Positions 31,901-39,639 of a stretch of 64,000 nucleotides of DNA are shown in pieces; position 1 is the stretch's first letter; every line of letters starts with the position of its first letter. The notes under the pieces are model-generated. The model was not told the origin of the DNA. It was given only the letters and a program-made list of their open reading frames with translations, and searched no databases. Source of the DNA: Symbiodinium natans (taxonomy: Eukaryota > Sar > Dinophyceae > Suessiales > Symbiodiniaceae); assembly GCA_905221605.1 (NCBI GenBank), contig CAJNDS010001101.1, positions 668,501 to 732,500 on the forward strand, in the 5' to 3' direction. The position numbers and the translations under genes were made by a program.

Positions 31901-32849
31901 TTTCTCTTGAGCTTCCGCAGTGGCCTTTTCCGTCGTTTCAGCAGATGCCTTTTCCATCGCTTCTTCCACCTCCAACGCAGGTTTGTTGCGCCAGGCTTTT
32001 GAAAAAGATGATTTGTCCAGCCTCCACGATCAACACCATTTTGCCGTGTCCACATTTTCCTTTGTTCATCCTATGGCAAATTGGACCAAAACTGGGCCAA
32101 CGGCAGCTTGGAGGTGCCCTCTCAGAAAGGGGTCCTGCGGACACCAGCCCACTCGGGTCCAGCGGACCAGTTGGGGCTGCCGGGCGCCCAGCAGAGGGGC
32201 TTGGCTTGCCGCACTCTCTAAGCGGGGGCCCGCTTGAACACCCGCCAGGCGGACGCTCCGTGCGCGATTCCTGCAAAGGAAAGCCCTCCTCCAACCAAAA
32301 ACGAACTGACCCTAAACCATAAACCCTAAACCCTAAACCCTAAACCCTAAACCCTAAACCCTAAACCCTACACCTTACACCCCAAACCCCAAAACCCCGA
32401 GACCCCTAAAGCCAAAAGCGCGACAAAGCGCCTATGGCACCTTGGAGAAGGTGGCTTGGCTTCCGAAGCGGCACGACCACCTCCAGGAGGGATGGGTGCC
32501 CAATGGGAGACGCTTGGGAGGCATTCCTCCTCGGTTCCTCGGGTTTAGGGCTTAGGGTTTAGGGTTTAGGGTTTAGGGTTTAGGGTTTGGGGCTACTATT
32601 TGCTTAAGAACCCCAAAACAGTAGGTTTGGGTGGGTTTAAGGCTTAGGGCTTCTTTGGGGTTTAGGATTTAGGATGATTTAGGGCTTGTGGTTTGTTTCG
32701 GCTTTAGTGCTTAAAACTTGGGGTTTAGGGAGGGGAGCTTGCGCAATTTTGCCCTGACATCTTCTACTCTGCGGCTCTGTGCTCCGCAAAGATTTTGCAA
32801 GCTTAGCCAAGTCTGCGTGGTTTTGAGCGTGGAAAAACATTCGGTTCAT
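10883..32849 (-). CDS. Mitochondrial carrier (SLC25-type) gene, about 14 exons
   Basis: Split gene read from right to left. Exons: 32849-32718, 32537-32441, 30254-30210, 28525-28482, 27993-27927, 26781-26681, 24229-24157, 22151-22098, 20892-20853, 19237-19110, 17261-17131, 14793-14710, 12679-12602, 10978-10883. Phases match at every junction and the total is 1170 nt (390 codons including stop), against about 300 residues usual for the family. Repeat 1: GASGCAAKTVVAPL, then GILRTARSIYAEGGLQAFWR, then NGAMLGHRCLTNALNF. Repeat 2: GSAAGTIVGHPLDVIKTKL, then GILQSSVRIWQEEG, FRGFY, TVTVCFYFKDF. Repeat 3: LAGALGGCGAALLFFPL, then YHGLPCELLKVSVNTGIMF. Known of the family: six-helix solute exchanger of the inner mitochondrial membrane with three tandem repeats. 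The KTVVAPL first repeat is typical of the nucleotide/ATP-Mg/CoA group, but the substrate is not assigned. Odd points: an N-terminal extension of about 75 residues, a degenerate third P-x-D-x-x-K motif, an in-frame TGA in exon 9, and 0.2-2.5 kb introns full of telomeric repeat. Confidence 0.85.
11383..11480. mobile_element. Family D element
   Basis: GGGTACCCTTTTTT...TTAAAGGGG...AAGGGAACCTAACC...AAAAAAAGGGAATAAGGGC with CTAGGATG/CATCCTAG ends. Relatives at 7990-8098, 30670-30760 and 34150-34240. Confidence 0.65.
12448..12530. repeat. 42-bp tandem duplication
   Basis: AAAGTTTAGGGCTTTGGGCT... at 12448-12489 is repeated at 12490-12530 almost identically. Confidence 0.9.
12602..12679 (-). CDS. 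Carrier exon 13: repeat 3 linker
   Basis: Acceptor CCCTAG|AC inside a telomeric block, donor CAGCCG|GTCAGG, phase 0 to 0. 26 codons: TDIARSRRALG, then SAWQSFCRRFGGEQP. It corresponds to the amphipathic matrix helix before the last transmembrane pair. Confidence 0.6.
12794..12906. mobile_element. MITE family A copy
   Basis: TA-CTTGGAGGTTCATGGTACTT ... AAGTACCCATGAACCTCCAAG-TA, 113 bp, inserted in telomeric repeat. Confidence 0.85.
13860..14720 (-). repeat. Higher-order telomeric array carrying a copied exon edge
   Basis: CCCTAAA-type repeat interrupted by AACTCTTTGC-like motifs beginning at 13891, 13924, 13988, 14026, 14155, 14221, 14280, 14353, 14419, 14485, 14607 and 14707. Spacing is often exactly 66 bp. 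The last copy (14707) is the 3' end and donor of carrier exon 12 read on the minus strand (GCAAAGA|GTTTAGGG). Confidence 0.9.
14710..14793 (-). CDS. Carrier exon 12: in-phase charged helix, possibly optional
   Basis: Acceptor GCTGAG|TTT, donor CAAAGA|GTTTAGGG, phase 0 to 0. Reads FEDVWKRQAQMVGENRRL then QVELRLRLQR, coiled-coil-like. Both neighbours are also phase 0, so it can be skipped without a frameshift. It would sit in the repeat-3 matrix loop. The donor motif is copied about 11 more times in the downstream intron. The + strand is also open here. Confidence 0.45.
15596..15990. repeat. About 48-bp tandem repeat
   Basis: GCCGACGAAGTGCGTC-like cores begin at 15596, 15648 (diverged), 15694, 15743, 15791, 15902 and 15949, each followed by GGGTTT...CCCA and an A-rich stretch. 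The minus frame gives a 16-residue repeat (NPDALRR). The conserved part is too long and the units too unequal for a CRISPR. Confidence 0.85.
16073..16285 (+). CDS. Plus-strand exon candidate inside a carrier intron
   Basis: Acceptor GTAATCCAG|GTT and canonical donor TTCAGA|GTAAGG enclose 71 open codons, phase 0 to 0, starting VQFEPNPKNVAVQNMQGLNW and ending IMNWVAQHPYFR. It is the longest clean splice-bounded frame in the window. No family recognised. It lies on the strand opposite to the carrier gene, within the intron 17130-14794. It is followed at 16303-16338 by a T-run and a G-run. Confidence 0.45.
17131..17261 (-). CDS. Carrier exon 11: repeat 3, odd helix
   Basis: Acceptor CCCTAAG|CT, phase 1. 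Contains LDALAGALGGCGAALLFFPL followed by APGHG, so the P-L-x pattern is kept but the acidic and basic residues of the signature are absent. The donor is one of several GCTAGG|GTTTAG sites in the following telomeric block; 17131 keeps phase 0. The exact 3' edge is uncertain. Confidence 0.6.
17933..18057 (+). CDS. Plus-strand exon candidate, faint RNase III resemblance
   Basis: Acceptor GCGACCAG|G (phase 2) and donor GGGAAG|GTTTAG (phase 1) in a telomeric unit enclose 41 codons. Contains CEVLKTRSETLLAAFVGSLW. The pattern R-x-x-x-L-x-A-x-x-G-x-L-x vaguely recalls the helix of RNase III-fold proteins, without the catalytic acid; not a firm call. Confidence 0.35.
19110..19237 (-). CDS. Carrier exon 10: repeat 2, even helix end
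   Basis: Acceptor CCCAG|GACC (phase 2), or GCAG|CCC at 19242 for the alternative exon 9. Reads TVTVCFYFKDFCRDL, then a 27-residue basic loop. The donor is AAGG|GTTTAG, the first unit of a telomeric block (phase 1), and the loop is open right up to it. Confidence 0.7.
20723..20835. mobile_element. Family E inverted-repeat element
   Basis: CTTGGTAGCCCA ... TGGGCTACCAAG, 113 bp, with internal GGTTGGTTACTGTATAAGGG. Fragments of the family lie at 16340-16405, 54508-54577 and 58185-58252. Confidence 0.8.
20853..20892 (-). CDS. Carrier exon 9: repeat 2 FRGFY, in-frame TGA
   Basis: With acceptor CCCGAG|GC (phase 1) it reads FRGFYAACLDI then TGA, and joins the previous exon as EEG-FRGFY, the family consensus. 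The donor is GAGG|GTCAAG. Counting the TGA as one residue gives exactly 16 residues from RG to the aromatic of the next exon. Alternative: acceptor TTTAG|GG at 20917 gives a stop-free 65-nt exon (FWVRACPRLSRLLRSLPGHL...) that fits the family less well. Either the TGA is a real nonsense mutation, is recoded, or the alternative is right. Confidence 0.55.
22098..22151 (-). CDS. Carrier exon 8: repeat 2 linker
   Basis: Acceptor AGCCAAG|GG, donor GGAAG|GTCACT, phase 1 to 1. Reads FGYEGILQSSVRIWQEE and continues KTKLSA-R without a phase break, matching the Y-x-G-I-x-x-x-x-x-x-I-x-x-E-E-G matrix helix. Confidence 0.85.
22487..22662. repeat. 21-bp minisatellite, 8 copies
   Basis: Unit GCCTTGCCCACGAATTTTCG plus one base, starting at 22487 and every 21 bp to 22634, with 0-4 changes per copy. 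As 21 is a multiple of 3, heptapeptide repeats (RALPTNF on +, VGKARKF on -) stay open in several frames; no evidence that it is translated. It lies in a carrier intron. Confidence 0.9.
22841..23068 (+). CDS. Plus-strand open island, unassigned
   Basis: Open from an AG acceptor near 22841 through ATG 22898: YDVCLATREIGQHMALLETE, then PKRDVLCRFNIRKCEDLKSV. Non-repetitive, reasonable composition, ends near a possible donor AAAAAG|GTACCG. No family recognised. It lies within a carrier intron, on the opposite strand. Confidence 0.3.
23194..23296. mobile_element. Family C inverted-repeat element
   Basis: TTTGGAGTA ... TACTCCAAA ends around CCTGGAAAAAAAAAGTATAT and AGGTATAAGTAGCTATAA. Close relative nested at about 6395-6487. 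Confidence 0.7.
24157..24229 (-). CDS. Carrier exon 7: repeat 2, signature PLDVIKTK
   Basis: Acceptor CCCTAG|GC at the edge of a telomeric block, canonical donor GCCA|GTAAGA, phase 0 to 1. 24 codons containing AGSAAGTIVGHPLDVIKTKL, a textbook mitochondrial-carrier signature. The clearest single exon in the window. Confidence 0.9.
24933..25060 (+). CDS. Plus-strand exon candidate
   Basis: Acceptor TAGGAACAG|GAT, then about 42 open codons (DARSKAPCVWRSECDAELMR, VEKLLPCQCATLRAV) up to a MITE that starts at 25067. No family recognised. Its donor may have been displaced by the MITE insertion. Confidence 0.35.
25067..25187. mobile_element. MITE family A copy
   Basis: TA-CTTGGAGGTTCGTGG ... CCTGAACCTCCAAG. 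121 bp. Abuts a + strand exon candidate. Confidence 0.8.
25670..25765. repeat. GGGCTTAA variant array
   Basis: Octamer AAGGGCTT with G/A variants grading into AAAGGGTT and then normal TTTAGGG. Confidence 0.85.
26063..26280. mobile_element. Family F element with telomeric insertion
   Basis: Same ends as 8689-8829 (GGGTTCTTAAGGGAGGGG ... CCTCCCTTAAGAACCC), but CCCTAAA repeat fills 26181-26267 inside the right terminal repeat, between GAAGCCCCCT and CTCCCTTAAG. Confidence 0.75.
26681..26781 (-). CDS. Carrier exon 6: repeat 1, even helix
   Basis: Acceptor GTGCAG|GG, donor CATGTG|GTTTGA, phase 1 to 0. 33 codons beginning NGAMLGHRCLTNALNF, then NELCKKWMEG. From RG to the aromatic NF is 16 residues, as in the other two repeats of this protein and in ADP/ATP carriers. 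Confidence 0.8.
27927..27993 (-). CDS. Carrier exon 5: repeat 1 linker
   Basis: Acceptor TTGCCAG|GC, phase 0 to 1. Reads ASGILRTARSIYAEGGLQAF then WR, the classic x-G-I-x-x-x-x-x-x-I-x-x-E-G-G-x-x-x-F-W-R-G segment. The phase-compatible donor is CGAG|GCCCCC, a GC rather than GT donor; joining gives FWRG-NGAML. Confidence 0.8.
28042..28157. repeat. 38-39-bp tandem repeat, 3 copies
   Basis: GGCTTTTTTAGCGAAACC... starting at 28042, 28081 and 28119. Confidence 0.85.
28482..28525 (-). CDS. Carrier exon 4: repeat 1, start of matrix loop
   Basis: Acceptor GGTAG|AC, donor GCGAG|GTGGGA, phase 1 to 0. Reads EVIQMQLLPLHGSE after a junction Asn, giving APL-N-EVIQMQL where most carriers have P-L-D-x-x-K. 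An alternative acceptor lies 5 nt upstream. Confidence 0.6.
29612..29762. mobile_element. MITE family A, CTTGAAGG subfamily
   Basis: 151-bp near-palindrome with TA on both sides, inserted into GGAATA/TATTCC. Nearly identical to 40789-40941 and 45433-45583. Confidence 0.85.
30210..30254 (-). CDS. Carrier exon 3: repeat 1, odd helix
   Basis: Acceptor TTTGCAG|GA, donor TTGA|GTCGCA, phase 1 to 1. Reads GASGCAAKTVVAPL, matching the family pattern AGG-x-AG-x-x-x-K-T-x-x-AP-L of first-repeat helices. Confidence 0.8.
   Translation of the reverse strand, partial: EAPLAVRPRQLSRR
32441..32537 (-). CDS. Carrier exon 2
   Basis: Acceptor CCCGAG|GAACC, donor CAAG|GTGCCA (canonical), phase 0 to 1. 32 codons ending RKPSHLLQ. 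Joined to the next exon this gives HLLQGGASGCAAKTVVAPL, the expected entry into helix 1 of a carrier. This junction is one of the strongest pieces of evidence for a single collinear gene. Confidence 0.65.
32718..32849 (-). CDS. Carrier exon 1 (start codon)
   Basis: Starts at ATG 32849-32847, with an in-frame TAG nine codons upstream. It encodes 44 residues beginning MNRMFFHAQNHADLAKLAK and is basic and Gln-rich. Ends CAA|GTTTTAAG, phase 0. This N-terminal extension lies before the first carrier repeat and could be a targeting or regulatory region (inference). A second in-frame ATG lies at 32840. Confidence 0.5.
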
Positions 32850-33593
32850 GCGCCTGTAAACTCGCAGGTGTGCTACTACGCCTGCGTTATAGGAGCCTGA
32901 ATAAATGAAGCAGAATTTGGGGGCTATTAGAGTATAGTTATAAAGGGACCATAAGGGAATACTATTAGTAATTTTTCCGACCCCTATACTACGGGTTTCC
33001 CGTTCACATATGCGCCCCTTTAAACTTGGAGGTTCATGGCACTATTTTTGCACAAATATATCTGTACCTGTAACCCGCTTGGAACCATGTTAGGGCACTT
33101 AAGGGGCTTATAAGTGGGACCTCAGCCCTAAATGGAGATGATCTGCTGAGCACAGAAGGAAACAGCCAGGATGGGAGAATGAGGGTGTTTCGGTTTCGGG
33201 AAGATGTCTTCCGCTCCAGGTTTCGGGTTTAAAGGTTTAGGGTTTAGGATTTAGAGTTTCGGGATTTCGAGGTTTAGGGGATTTGGAGGTTTAGGGATTT
33301 GGAGGTTCAGGGATTTGATTTACGGGTTCAAGGTTTGGAGTTTTGGTGTTTAGGGTGTGCAGTTCAGGGGGCAGGAGAAATGGCTGCGACTTGTCTGATG
33401 TTGCCTTATTATGGGCCTTTCAGAGACTCCAGTATGTAAACCCTAAACCCCAAACCCTAAACCCTAAACCCTAGCTCTAACATGACTTCAGGAATATCCC
33501 TTCACTAATGGATACTGGAATCCCTGGGTTAGGCTTGCGTCGAGAAACAGGTAAAAACAACCCGGGCTCCGCATTCCGCACAAAAAGCCCATT

Positions 33594-33870
33594 TGGATGT
33601 TCATGGCATTAATTAAGCAATTGCAAAGGGTTTAGGGCTTAGGGTTTAGGGTTTAGGTTTAGGGTTTAGGGTTTAGGGTTTAGGGTTTAGGGTTTAGGGT
33701 TTAGGGTTTAGGGTTTAGGGTTTAGGGTTTAGGGTTTAGGGTTTAGGGTTTAGGGTTTAGGGGATATACCCCAGTTACAACTGTACTTATAACCCACATA
33801 TAAGCCTCTTAAGTGCCCCGATATGGTTATAAGTACAAATATAAGTACAGTTACAATTGGCTAATGAGTC
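33594..33870. mobile_element. MITE family A split by a telomeric block
   Basis: Left arm TGGATGTTCATGGCATTAAT at 33594, TTTAGGG array about 33628-33760, then the rest of the element (CAGTTACAACTGTACTTATA ... CAATTGGCTAATGAGT). The right terminal repeat is itself replaced by a second element (33870-34030). Confidence 0.65.
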
Positions 33871-34449
33871 CCAAGAAATGCCCGTCATTACGGAATATGC
33901 ATTACGTCAAATGGGCATTTCTCAAAATAGGGGTACCCGCTTTTATACCCCAAGTAGCACAGAATGCCTTAAAGGGACTCCCAAGAAGGGTACCCCTATT
34001 CTCGGAAACCCCCACAATAAGGATCCTTAATGTCGGGACGCTGAAGCCGCAGAGTAAGCCGAACGAAACCCTAAACGGCCCAAACCCTAAACCCTAAACG
34101 GCCCTAAACCTACAACTCTAAACCCATAAAACAACAAAACCCTCAAGGCCTTAACTAGACCCCTAGGAAAACAAAGGGTACCCTTTCTGGTTTAAATGTC
34201 ATAAATGTCTTAGAAGGGAACCTAAACCCTACAAAAGGGGAAAAGTGTCTATATACTCTGGATTCTGAATGCTTAATAAAGATTTCTTGGGTGCTCTCCG
34301 CGGGCTTAGGACTAAGGTCAAAGGCTTTCGGAAAAGCTTCAAGAATTGAGGTCCAGACTGCTCGCGTTTGGGGTGCAATACCTTGTCTAAACCCTCAACC
34401 CTAAAACCCTAGACCCTACACCCTAAACCCTAAACTTGAGCTTCCTCAA

Positions 34450-34593
34450 AACAAAAATAGTTCAGTGGCTGCCTCGTCCGACAATTTCGCGGGCACGCTG
34501 AGATGATTCGAGTACACTGCAGCAGTGAAGCTGGGGTTCGCAGCAGCCGGACTGGCTCTCATCATGCTTGCTTTCTACGAACTCGGCGAAATC
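34450..34593 (-). CDS. Terminal exon candidate, Cys-rich acidic
   Basis: Acceptor GGGGTAG|GAT, then 43 codons DFAEFVESKHDESQSGCCEP...CSVLESSQRAREIVGRG to TGA. Codon periodicity is coding-like. The + strand of the same island reads a membrane-helix-like KLGFAAAGLALIMLAFYELG, so the strand is not settled. Confidence 0.35.
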
Positions 34594-35769
34594 CTACCCC
34601 TAAATCCTTCGCGGAAAGCCGAAACCCTAAACCCTAAACCCTCTTTGGCTGATGCTTGAAGGTTTAGGGGTATGGGGCTTGGGTTAGAGATGAAACCTAG
34701 CTGCTCGAAGACCTAACTCCTAAACCACTGACCAAACCTCGCGGCATATACCTTAATAGGGACTACAGTAGTACAGGGTATATGACGCCATTTTTAGCCT
34801 TCATTTGGTCACTAGGTAAGCTTGCAATTACCCTAAACCCTAAACCCTAAATCCCTACATCCCTAAACCTCTAAGCTTGGAATATGACCGCGGAACCAAA
34901 TCTGAGCCAGTTTGCCGCGACGCCGGAACGTGTCTGAGCTGCTGTGGCGATGCTGGGCGTCAGGGCTGGAAGAGTTTGGGGTTTCAGGTTCAGGGTTTAA
35001 GGCTTAGGGTTTAGGATGTAAGGTTCAGGGTTTAGGGTTTCGGGCATAGGGTGACAAACACAAAAACGAGAACAACACAGACAGGCAAGAACGCGGGGCG
35101 CCACAGCGTACCTTTCGGAAACAACAACCACAGTTGCAGACATAGAGGCTGAAGTTTAGGGTTCAGGGTTTAGGGTTTAGGGTTTCGGGTTTTAGGGTTT
35201 AGGATTTGGGGCTTAGGGCCCAGCCCAGAGCCTTGGGGTTCAGGGCTTCCCTAAACCCTAAACCCTAAACCCTAAACCCCAAAACCCTAAAAAGCTGATT
35301 TCGATTTAGACCCTAAGCCTTAAACCAAGGTACCTTGCCACTTCAGTCCGCACGTCCCAAAGATTTGATTGAGGGTAGCAGCTCCCGGGATCGCCTAGGG
35401 TTTAGGGTTTAGGGTTTAGGGTTTAGGGTGTAGGGTTTAGGGTTTAGGGTTTAGGGTTTAGAGACGTGAAGGGGCTCTCCTTTTCAAACATGACGTAGGT
35501 TTTAACTGAGAAAGGGAAGAAAGGGGTCCTACCAGGCCTAGGGTCCCTAAACCCTAAACCCTAAACCCTAAACCCTAAACCCTAAACCCTAAACCCTAAA
35601 CCCTAAACCCTAAACCTCTTGGGGTTCCACTTTGGACCCTTAAGGTTGTACCCTTGGGTTTTGGGGCCCCTTTTAAAAGGATCCCTAAGAGACTATAAGG
35701 GCCATATTAGGAGTATTCTTAAGGGGAACCTTTAGGGGTACGGGTCTTCATCCCTTGAAAACCCTTAAC

Positions 35770-36145
35770 CCTAAACCCTACACCCTAAAGTCTGAAACCC
35801 TGAACCCTTTAAAAACCTAAAACCCTGAAACCCTTATAACCTAAACCCTGAAACCCTAAAACCTAAAACCCTAAAACCTAAAACCTAAAACCCTAAAACC
35901 CTGAAACCCTTATAACCTAAACCCTAAAACCCTAAAACCTAAAACCCTAAAACCTAAAACCCTAAAACCCTGAAACCCTTATAACCTAAACCCTAAAACC
36001 CTAAAACCTAAAACCCTAAAACCTAAAACCCTAAACCCTGAAACCCTGAAACCCTTTAAAAACCTAAAACCTGAAACCCTTATAACCTAAACCCTAAACC
36101 CTAAACCCTAAACCCTGAAACCCTTATAACCTAAACCCTAAACAG
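35770..36145. repeat. Higher-order array of telomere-like variants
   Basis: Mixture of CCTAAAA, CCCTAAAA and CCCTGAAA units with a recurrent CCCTTATAACCT motif at 35831, 35908, 35976, 36077 and 36121 (spacing 77, 68, 101, 44). Non-coding. Confidence 0.8.
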
Positions 36146-36883
36146 GCTTGGGAGCTTGGCGCCTCCCAGTCTTGCCAGAAATCGGGTTTAGGGATTAGGG
36201 TTTAGGGTTTAGGGTTTAGGGATTAGGGTTTGGGGTCTAGGGTTTGGGGTCTCTGAACTGCTCTTTTCCGCACACGCCGCAGCTGTTGCTTTGGTGAAAG
36301 CAACGTCCGGCACGTTTAGAGAACCCTAAGCCCTATACCTTCAACCCTAAACCCCCAAATGTGGGGAAATGCGCAGCGCGAGCGCGCTTGTCAGCTAAGT
36401 TAGCTTGCCTTCCCCGAGCTACATATCCATGACTTGTGACCCTAAACCCTAAACCCTAAACCCTAAACATATCCATGACTTGTGGCCCGAAGCCCCAAAC
36501 GCCAAACGCGCTAAACCCTGCAGACCCCGAGGTTGGGTGGTCGTGTGCCTTGGAGCAAAGAGTAAACAAAAACCTGGCCCAAAACCGTCACTTTAGGGTT
36601 TAGGGTTTAGGGTTTAGGGTTTAGGGACCCAACATAGGGGCAAAAGCGGCACCAAAGGCTTTCGGGCTCAAAATACGGGCATGTTCATGGTTTAGGGCTC
36701 AGTGAGGGTATAGGGGCCTATTTACCTACAATGCTTGTTTTTTCTTGTTTTTTCTGTTGGGGTGGTTTAGGGGGGGGGGGGTTTAGGGTTTAGGGTTTAG
36801 GGTTTAGGGTTTAGGGTTTAGGGTTTAGGGTTTAGGGTTTAGGGTTTAGGGTTTAGGGTTTAGGGTTTAGGGGCGTAGTTTAC

Positions 36884-36921
36884 AATAAGAGAGCGGGCAA
36901 TATGGGCAAAGATGTAAGCTC
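36884..36921 (-). CDS. Short exon candidate
   Basis: Acceptor ATCACAG|GA, donor CTTATT|GTAAAC, phase 1 to 0. Reads AYIFAHIARSLI, a hydrophobic helix. No family assigned. Confidence 0.35.
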
Positions 36922-37774
36922 CTGTGATCAGATCAGGTCTCATCTCTTTGGGGTTACAGGTTGGGGCTTAAGGTCCGGGGTTTGCCCTAAACCCTAAACC
37001 CTAAACCCTAAACCCTAAACCCTAAACCCTAAACCCTAAACCCTAAACCCGAAACCCGAAACCCTAAACCCTAAACCCTATGCTTCACATTTGGAGGTTC
37101 AGGGTTTGGGGGCTTGGGGGCTCTAGACCAGACAGCCAGCCAAGCCTGTGTCAGCCTAAAAACTCAGGGCAGACATAAGCCCTTTAGGGTTTAGGGTTCA
37201 GGGTTTAGGGATTAGGGTTTAGGGTTTAGGGTTTTAGGGCTTGAGGTTACACCCAGACCCACAACCGCCAAACCCCAGGCCATGAAACCCTAAAGCCGAG
37301 TAACACCGAAACGGTAGAGCTTCGGGCCTTTAGGGTCATCTTGAGTCCACAAAAAAGGGGTGTGCCCTCAACCCGGGTTTGGGGTTTAGGGTTTAGGGTT
37401 TAGGGTTTAGGGTTTAGGGTTTAGGGTTTAGGGTTTAGGGTTTAGGGTTTAGGCCTAGGGCTAAGGCCACTCAGTCCACGTCCAGCGGGTGAGGCAAACG
37501 GCCAAGTCCCGTGCACATCCTCAGTCCCGATAGGGTTTAGGGTTTAGGGTTTAGGGTTTAGGGTTTAGGGTTTAGGGTTTGGGGTTTAGGGTTTAGGGTT
37601 TAGGCGTTAGGGTTTCTGCTTAAATCATACACCCCGCTCAGTGGGAGTCGGTACAGAAGTGGGCGCTCAGGAAGCATGCGTTCTGTGTTTTGGGGATGCT
37701 AGGGGATATGGGGGGCGGGTTGAACGAGTTGATCGAAATTATGGGACCTTGTGGGCTTAGGGCTGGGGACCTTT

Positions 37775-38080
37775 AGGGTTAGGGGCCATTTCTGGTATTT
37801 TCAACAAAGAGGAGCACACTATGCTGGAGACCAGCACGTGCACATAATTTGGACCAAGCCGCATACACACAACTGGACCTTTGGGCGGGTCGACGGGGCT
37901 TAATTCTTGAGGCTCATTGAGGGCTTGTTTAGCTGGGACATATTGGCACTTACACCCCCCTCCCTTAAACCCACCTTCTTCCTTCTGATGATTGGCAAAA
38001 AGAACATGCTTTGCGCAGGGGAGGCGCTTTGTGTAGAGGCCCTGAGACTCTTGGTCCAACTGTTTCTGGCGCCGCGTCAC
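37775..38080 (-). CDS. Open minus-strand island, unassigned
   Basis: About 100 codons open on the minus strand (contains QESQGLYTKRLPCAKHVLFA, PVVCMRLGPNYVHVLVSSIV), without telomeric repeat until its 3' end. The + strand is also open for 63 codons. No family recognised. Confidence 0.25.
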
Positions 38081-38431
38081 CTGAAGGAAGGGTTTTAGGC
38101 TTCAGAGGCTTAGGCTGAGGAAGCAGGATTTAAGGATCTTTGCACCATAGCTCGGCTGCTTACCAGCTTTATGAACGTCATGCACTGGCTTCTAGCGGGT
38201 ACGGCTCAAGGATGCTTAGCCCCACCACACTACCGGCCGAGACGATCTGCGTGTGCCAACTTGGCCTGCTTTAGCCAACTCAAGCTGCACGCAAATCAGC
38301 TAAAGCTCACAAGCCCTTGTGTGCCTGTGCGGGGCCGCAATCTGAAAACGAAACCCTGAACCCTAAACCCGGGCTTAGGGCAATGGTTCGGGTTCGCGTT
38401 CAAGGGTTTATTTGGTTTAGGGCATGCATAC

Positions 38432-38592
38432 CTTCCACGAAGTTCACGGGATGAGCAGATGCCTTTGAGGTTGGAAAAGCCCCGAAAAGGAAAGCTCCTA
38501 AATCTGACACCCCTCTTACACCATGAAAAAAGGGAAAGTATGGGACATCCCGGGGGGCCCTACCTGGTGCCTCATCCCTGCATCCTGCCCTA
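38432..38592 (-). CDS. Exon-like island, unassigned
   Basis: Minus frame open for about 53 codons (RDVPYFPFFHGVRGVSDLGA, later SAHPVNFVE) ending at a strong donor GGAAG|GTATGC. No family recognised. Confidence 0.35.
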
Positions 38593-38689
38593 TGTAACAT
38601 TCTTACTTGCCCATGAAGCTTTAGGGTTTAGGGTTTAGGGTTTAGGGTTTAGGGTTTAGGGTTTAGGGTTTAGGGTTTAGGGTTTAGGG

Positions 38690-38935
38690 CTCCTGTTCCG
38701 CAATACAGAGTTCGGGGAACTGAAAAGGCGCCTTCTCGCGAAGCTGTGTGAGCTCCTTACTGGTGCCCGATAGGGCCTGCACTCTCTCCGCGGTCAAAGG
38801 ATTGCACTTAGGGTTTAGGGTTTAGGGTTTAGGGGTGGCTTAGGCCCTTCATCTCATCCCGGCCCTTTGACCACCCAACTCCTCAGAAAGTCTTGTCCCA
38901 ACTTGTCTTTACTCATCTTGGCAGGCCTAAACCCT
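38690..38935 (-). CDS. Exon-like islands, unassigned
   Basis: Two neighbouring minus-strand islands. 38930 downward begins ATG and reads MSKDKLGQDFLRSWVVKG. 38787-38692 reads RVQALSGTSKELTQLREKAP, then FQFPELCIAEQE and a stop formed by CCCTAA. Codon use is coding-like and acceptors are present. They could be the tail of the FKBP-TPR gene or the start of another minus-strand gene. Confidence 0.35.
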
Positions 38936-39355
38936 AAACCCTACACCCCATAAACCCAATCAACCCTCATAGACCCCCAAACCCGAAACCCCTAAACCCC
39001 GAAACCCCTAAACCGTAAACCCTCAACCCTAAAACCCGAAACCCCAAACCCGAAACCCGAAACCCCAAAACCCTAAAACCCTGAAAACCCTAAACCCCAA
39101 ACCCTAAAATCTAAACCCTAAACCCTAAACCCCAAAGCCCTAAACCCTTACTGGTGGAAACCTTGACTCCTTGAGGGCGCAGGCCTCAGGGCTCGGGGTT
39201 AAGGGTTTAGGGCTTAGGGTACAGCTCTCGACTTACCCAGAAAGCCCTATGCCACTCACTTTGGGTTTAGGGTTGAGGGTTTGGGGTTTTGGGTTTAGGG
39301 CTTAGCATTTTTGGGGTATTAGGGCTTTAGGATTTAGGGTTTTATGTTTTTGGGG

Positions 39356-39475
39356 CTCATATGGGGGTTTCCGAAAATAGGCGTACCCTTTGTGGGGGTC
39401 CCTTTAAGGGCATTCTATTCTATTTGGGGTATACAAGGGGTACCCCTATTTGGGAAATGCCCATATAGGGATCCT
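39356..39475. mobile_element. Family G inverted-repeat element
   Basis: TATGGGGGTTTCCGAAAATA ... TATTTGGGAAATGCCCATAT. Relatives at 33895-34025, 14930-15025 and 7085-7160. Confidence 0.65.
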
Positions 39476-39639
39476 TCATCTGATTTAAGGTTATGTTCTA
39501 TAATTAAGGGGTCTCGGGCTCTCTGTGTAATTTTGGGCCTCAACTCTACAAAGACTAAAGGCACTGTTGTAGCCCATCAACCCTGAACCCTAATCCTAAA
39601 CTCTGAACACAAAATGCTAGAGCCCCAGCCCTTAACCTG

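Larger units (their letters stand above)
34660..38420. other. Mixed repeats, few supported genes
   Basis: Between the islands listed separately I see telomeric blocks, family K/G fragments and short open islands at 34884-34950, 35050-35145 and 36245-36312 that read as protein on both strands. Nothing assignable. Confidence 0.4.

Noticed and set aside
33126-34659. Plus-strand five-exon gene (33126-33219, 33375-33435, 33492-33550, 34317-34350, 34513-34659)
   Set aside because: Phases can be made to fit and the last exon reads as a membrane helix. However, one exon overlaps a transposon-like GGAATATCCC end, free choice of AG sites makes such chains easy to build, and the 34.5 kb island reads at least as well on minus.
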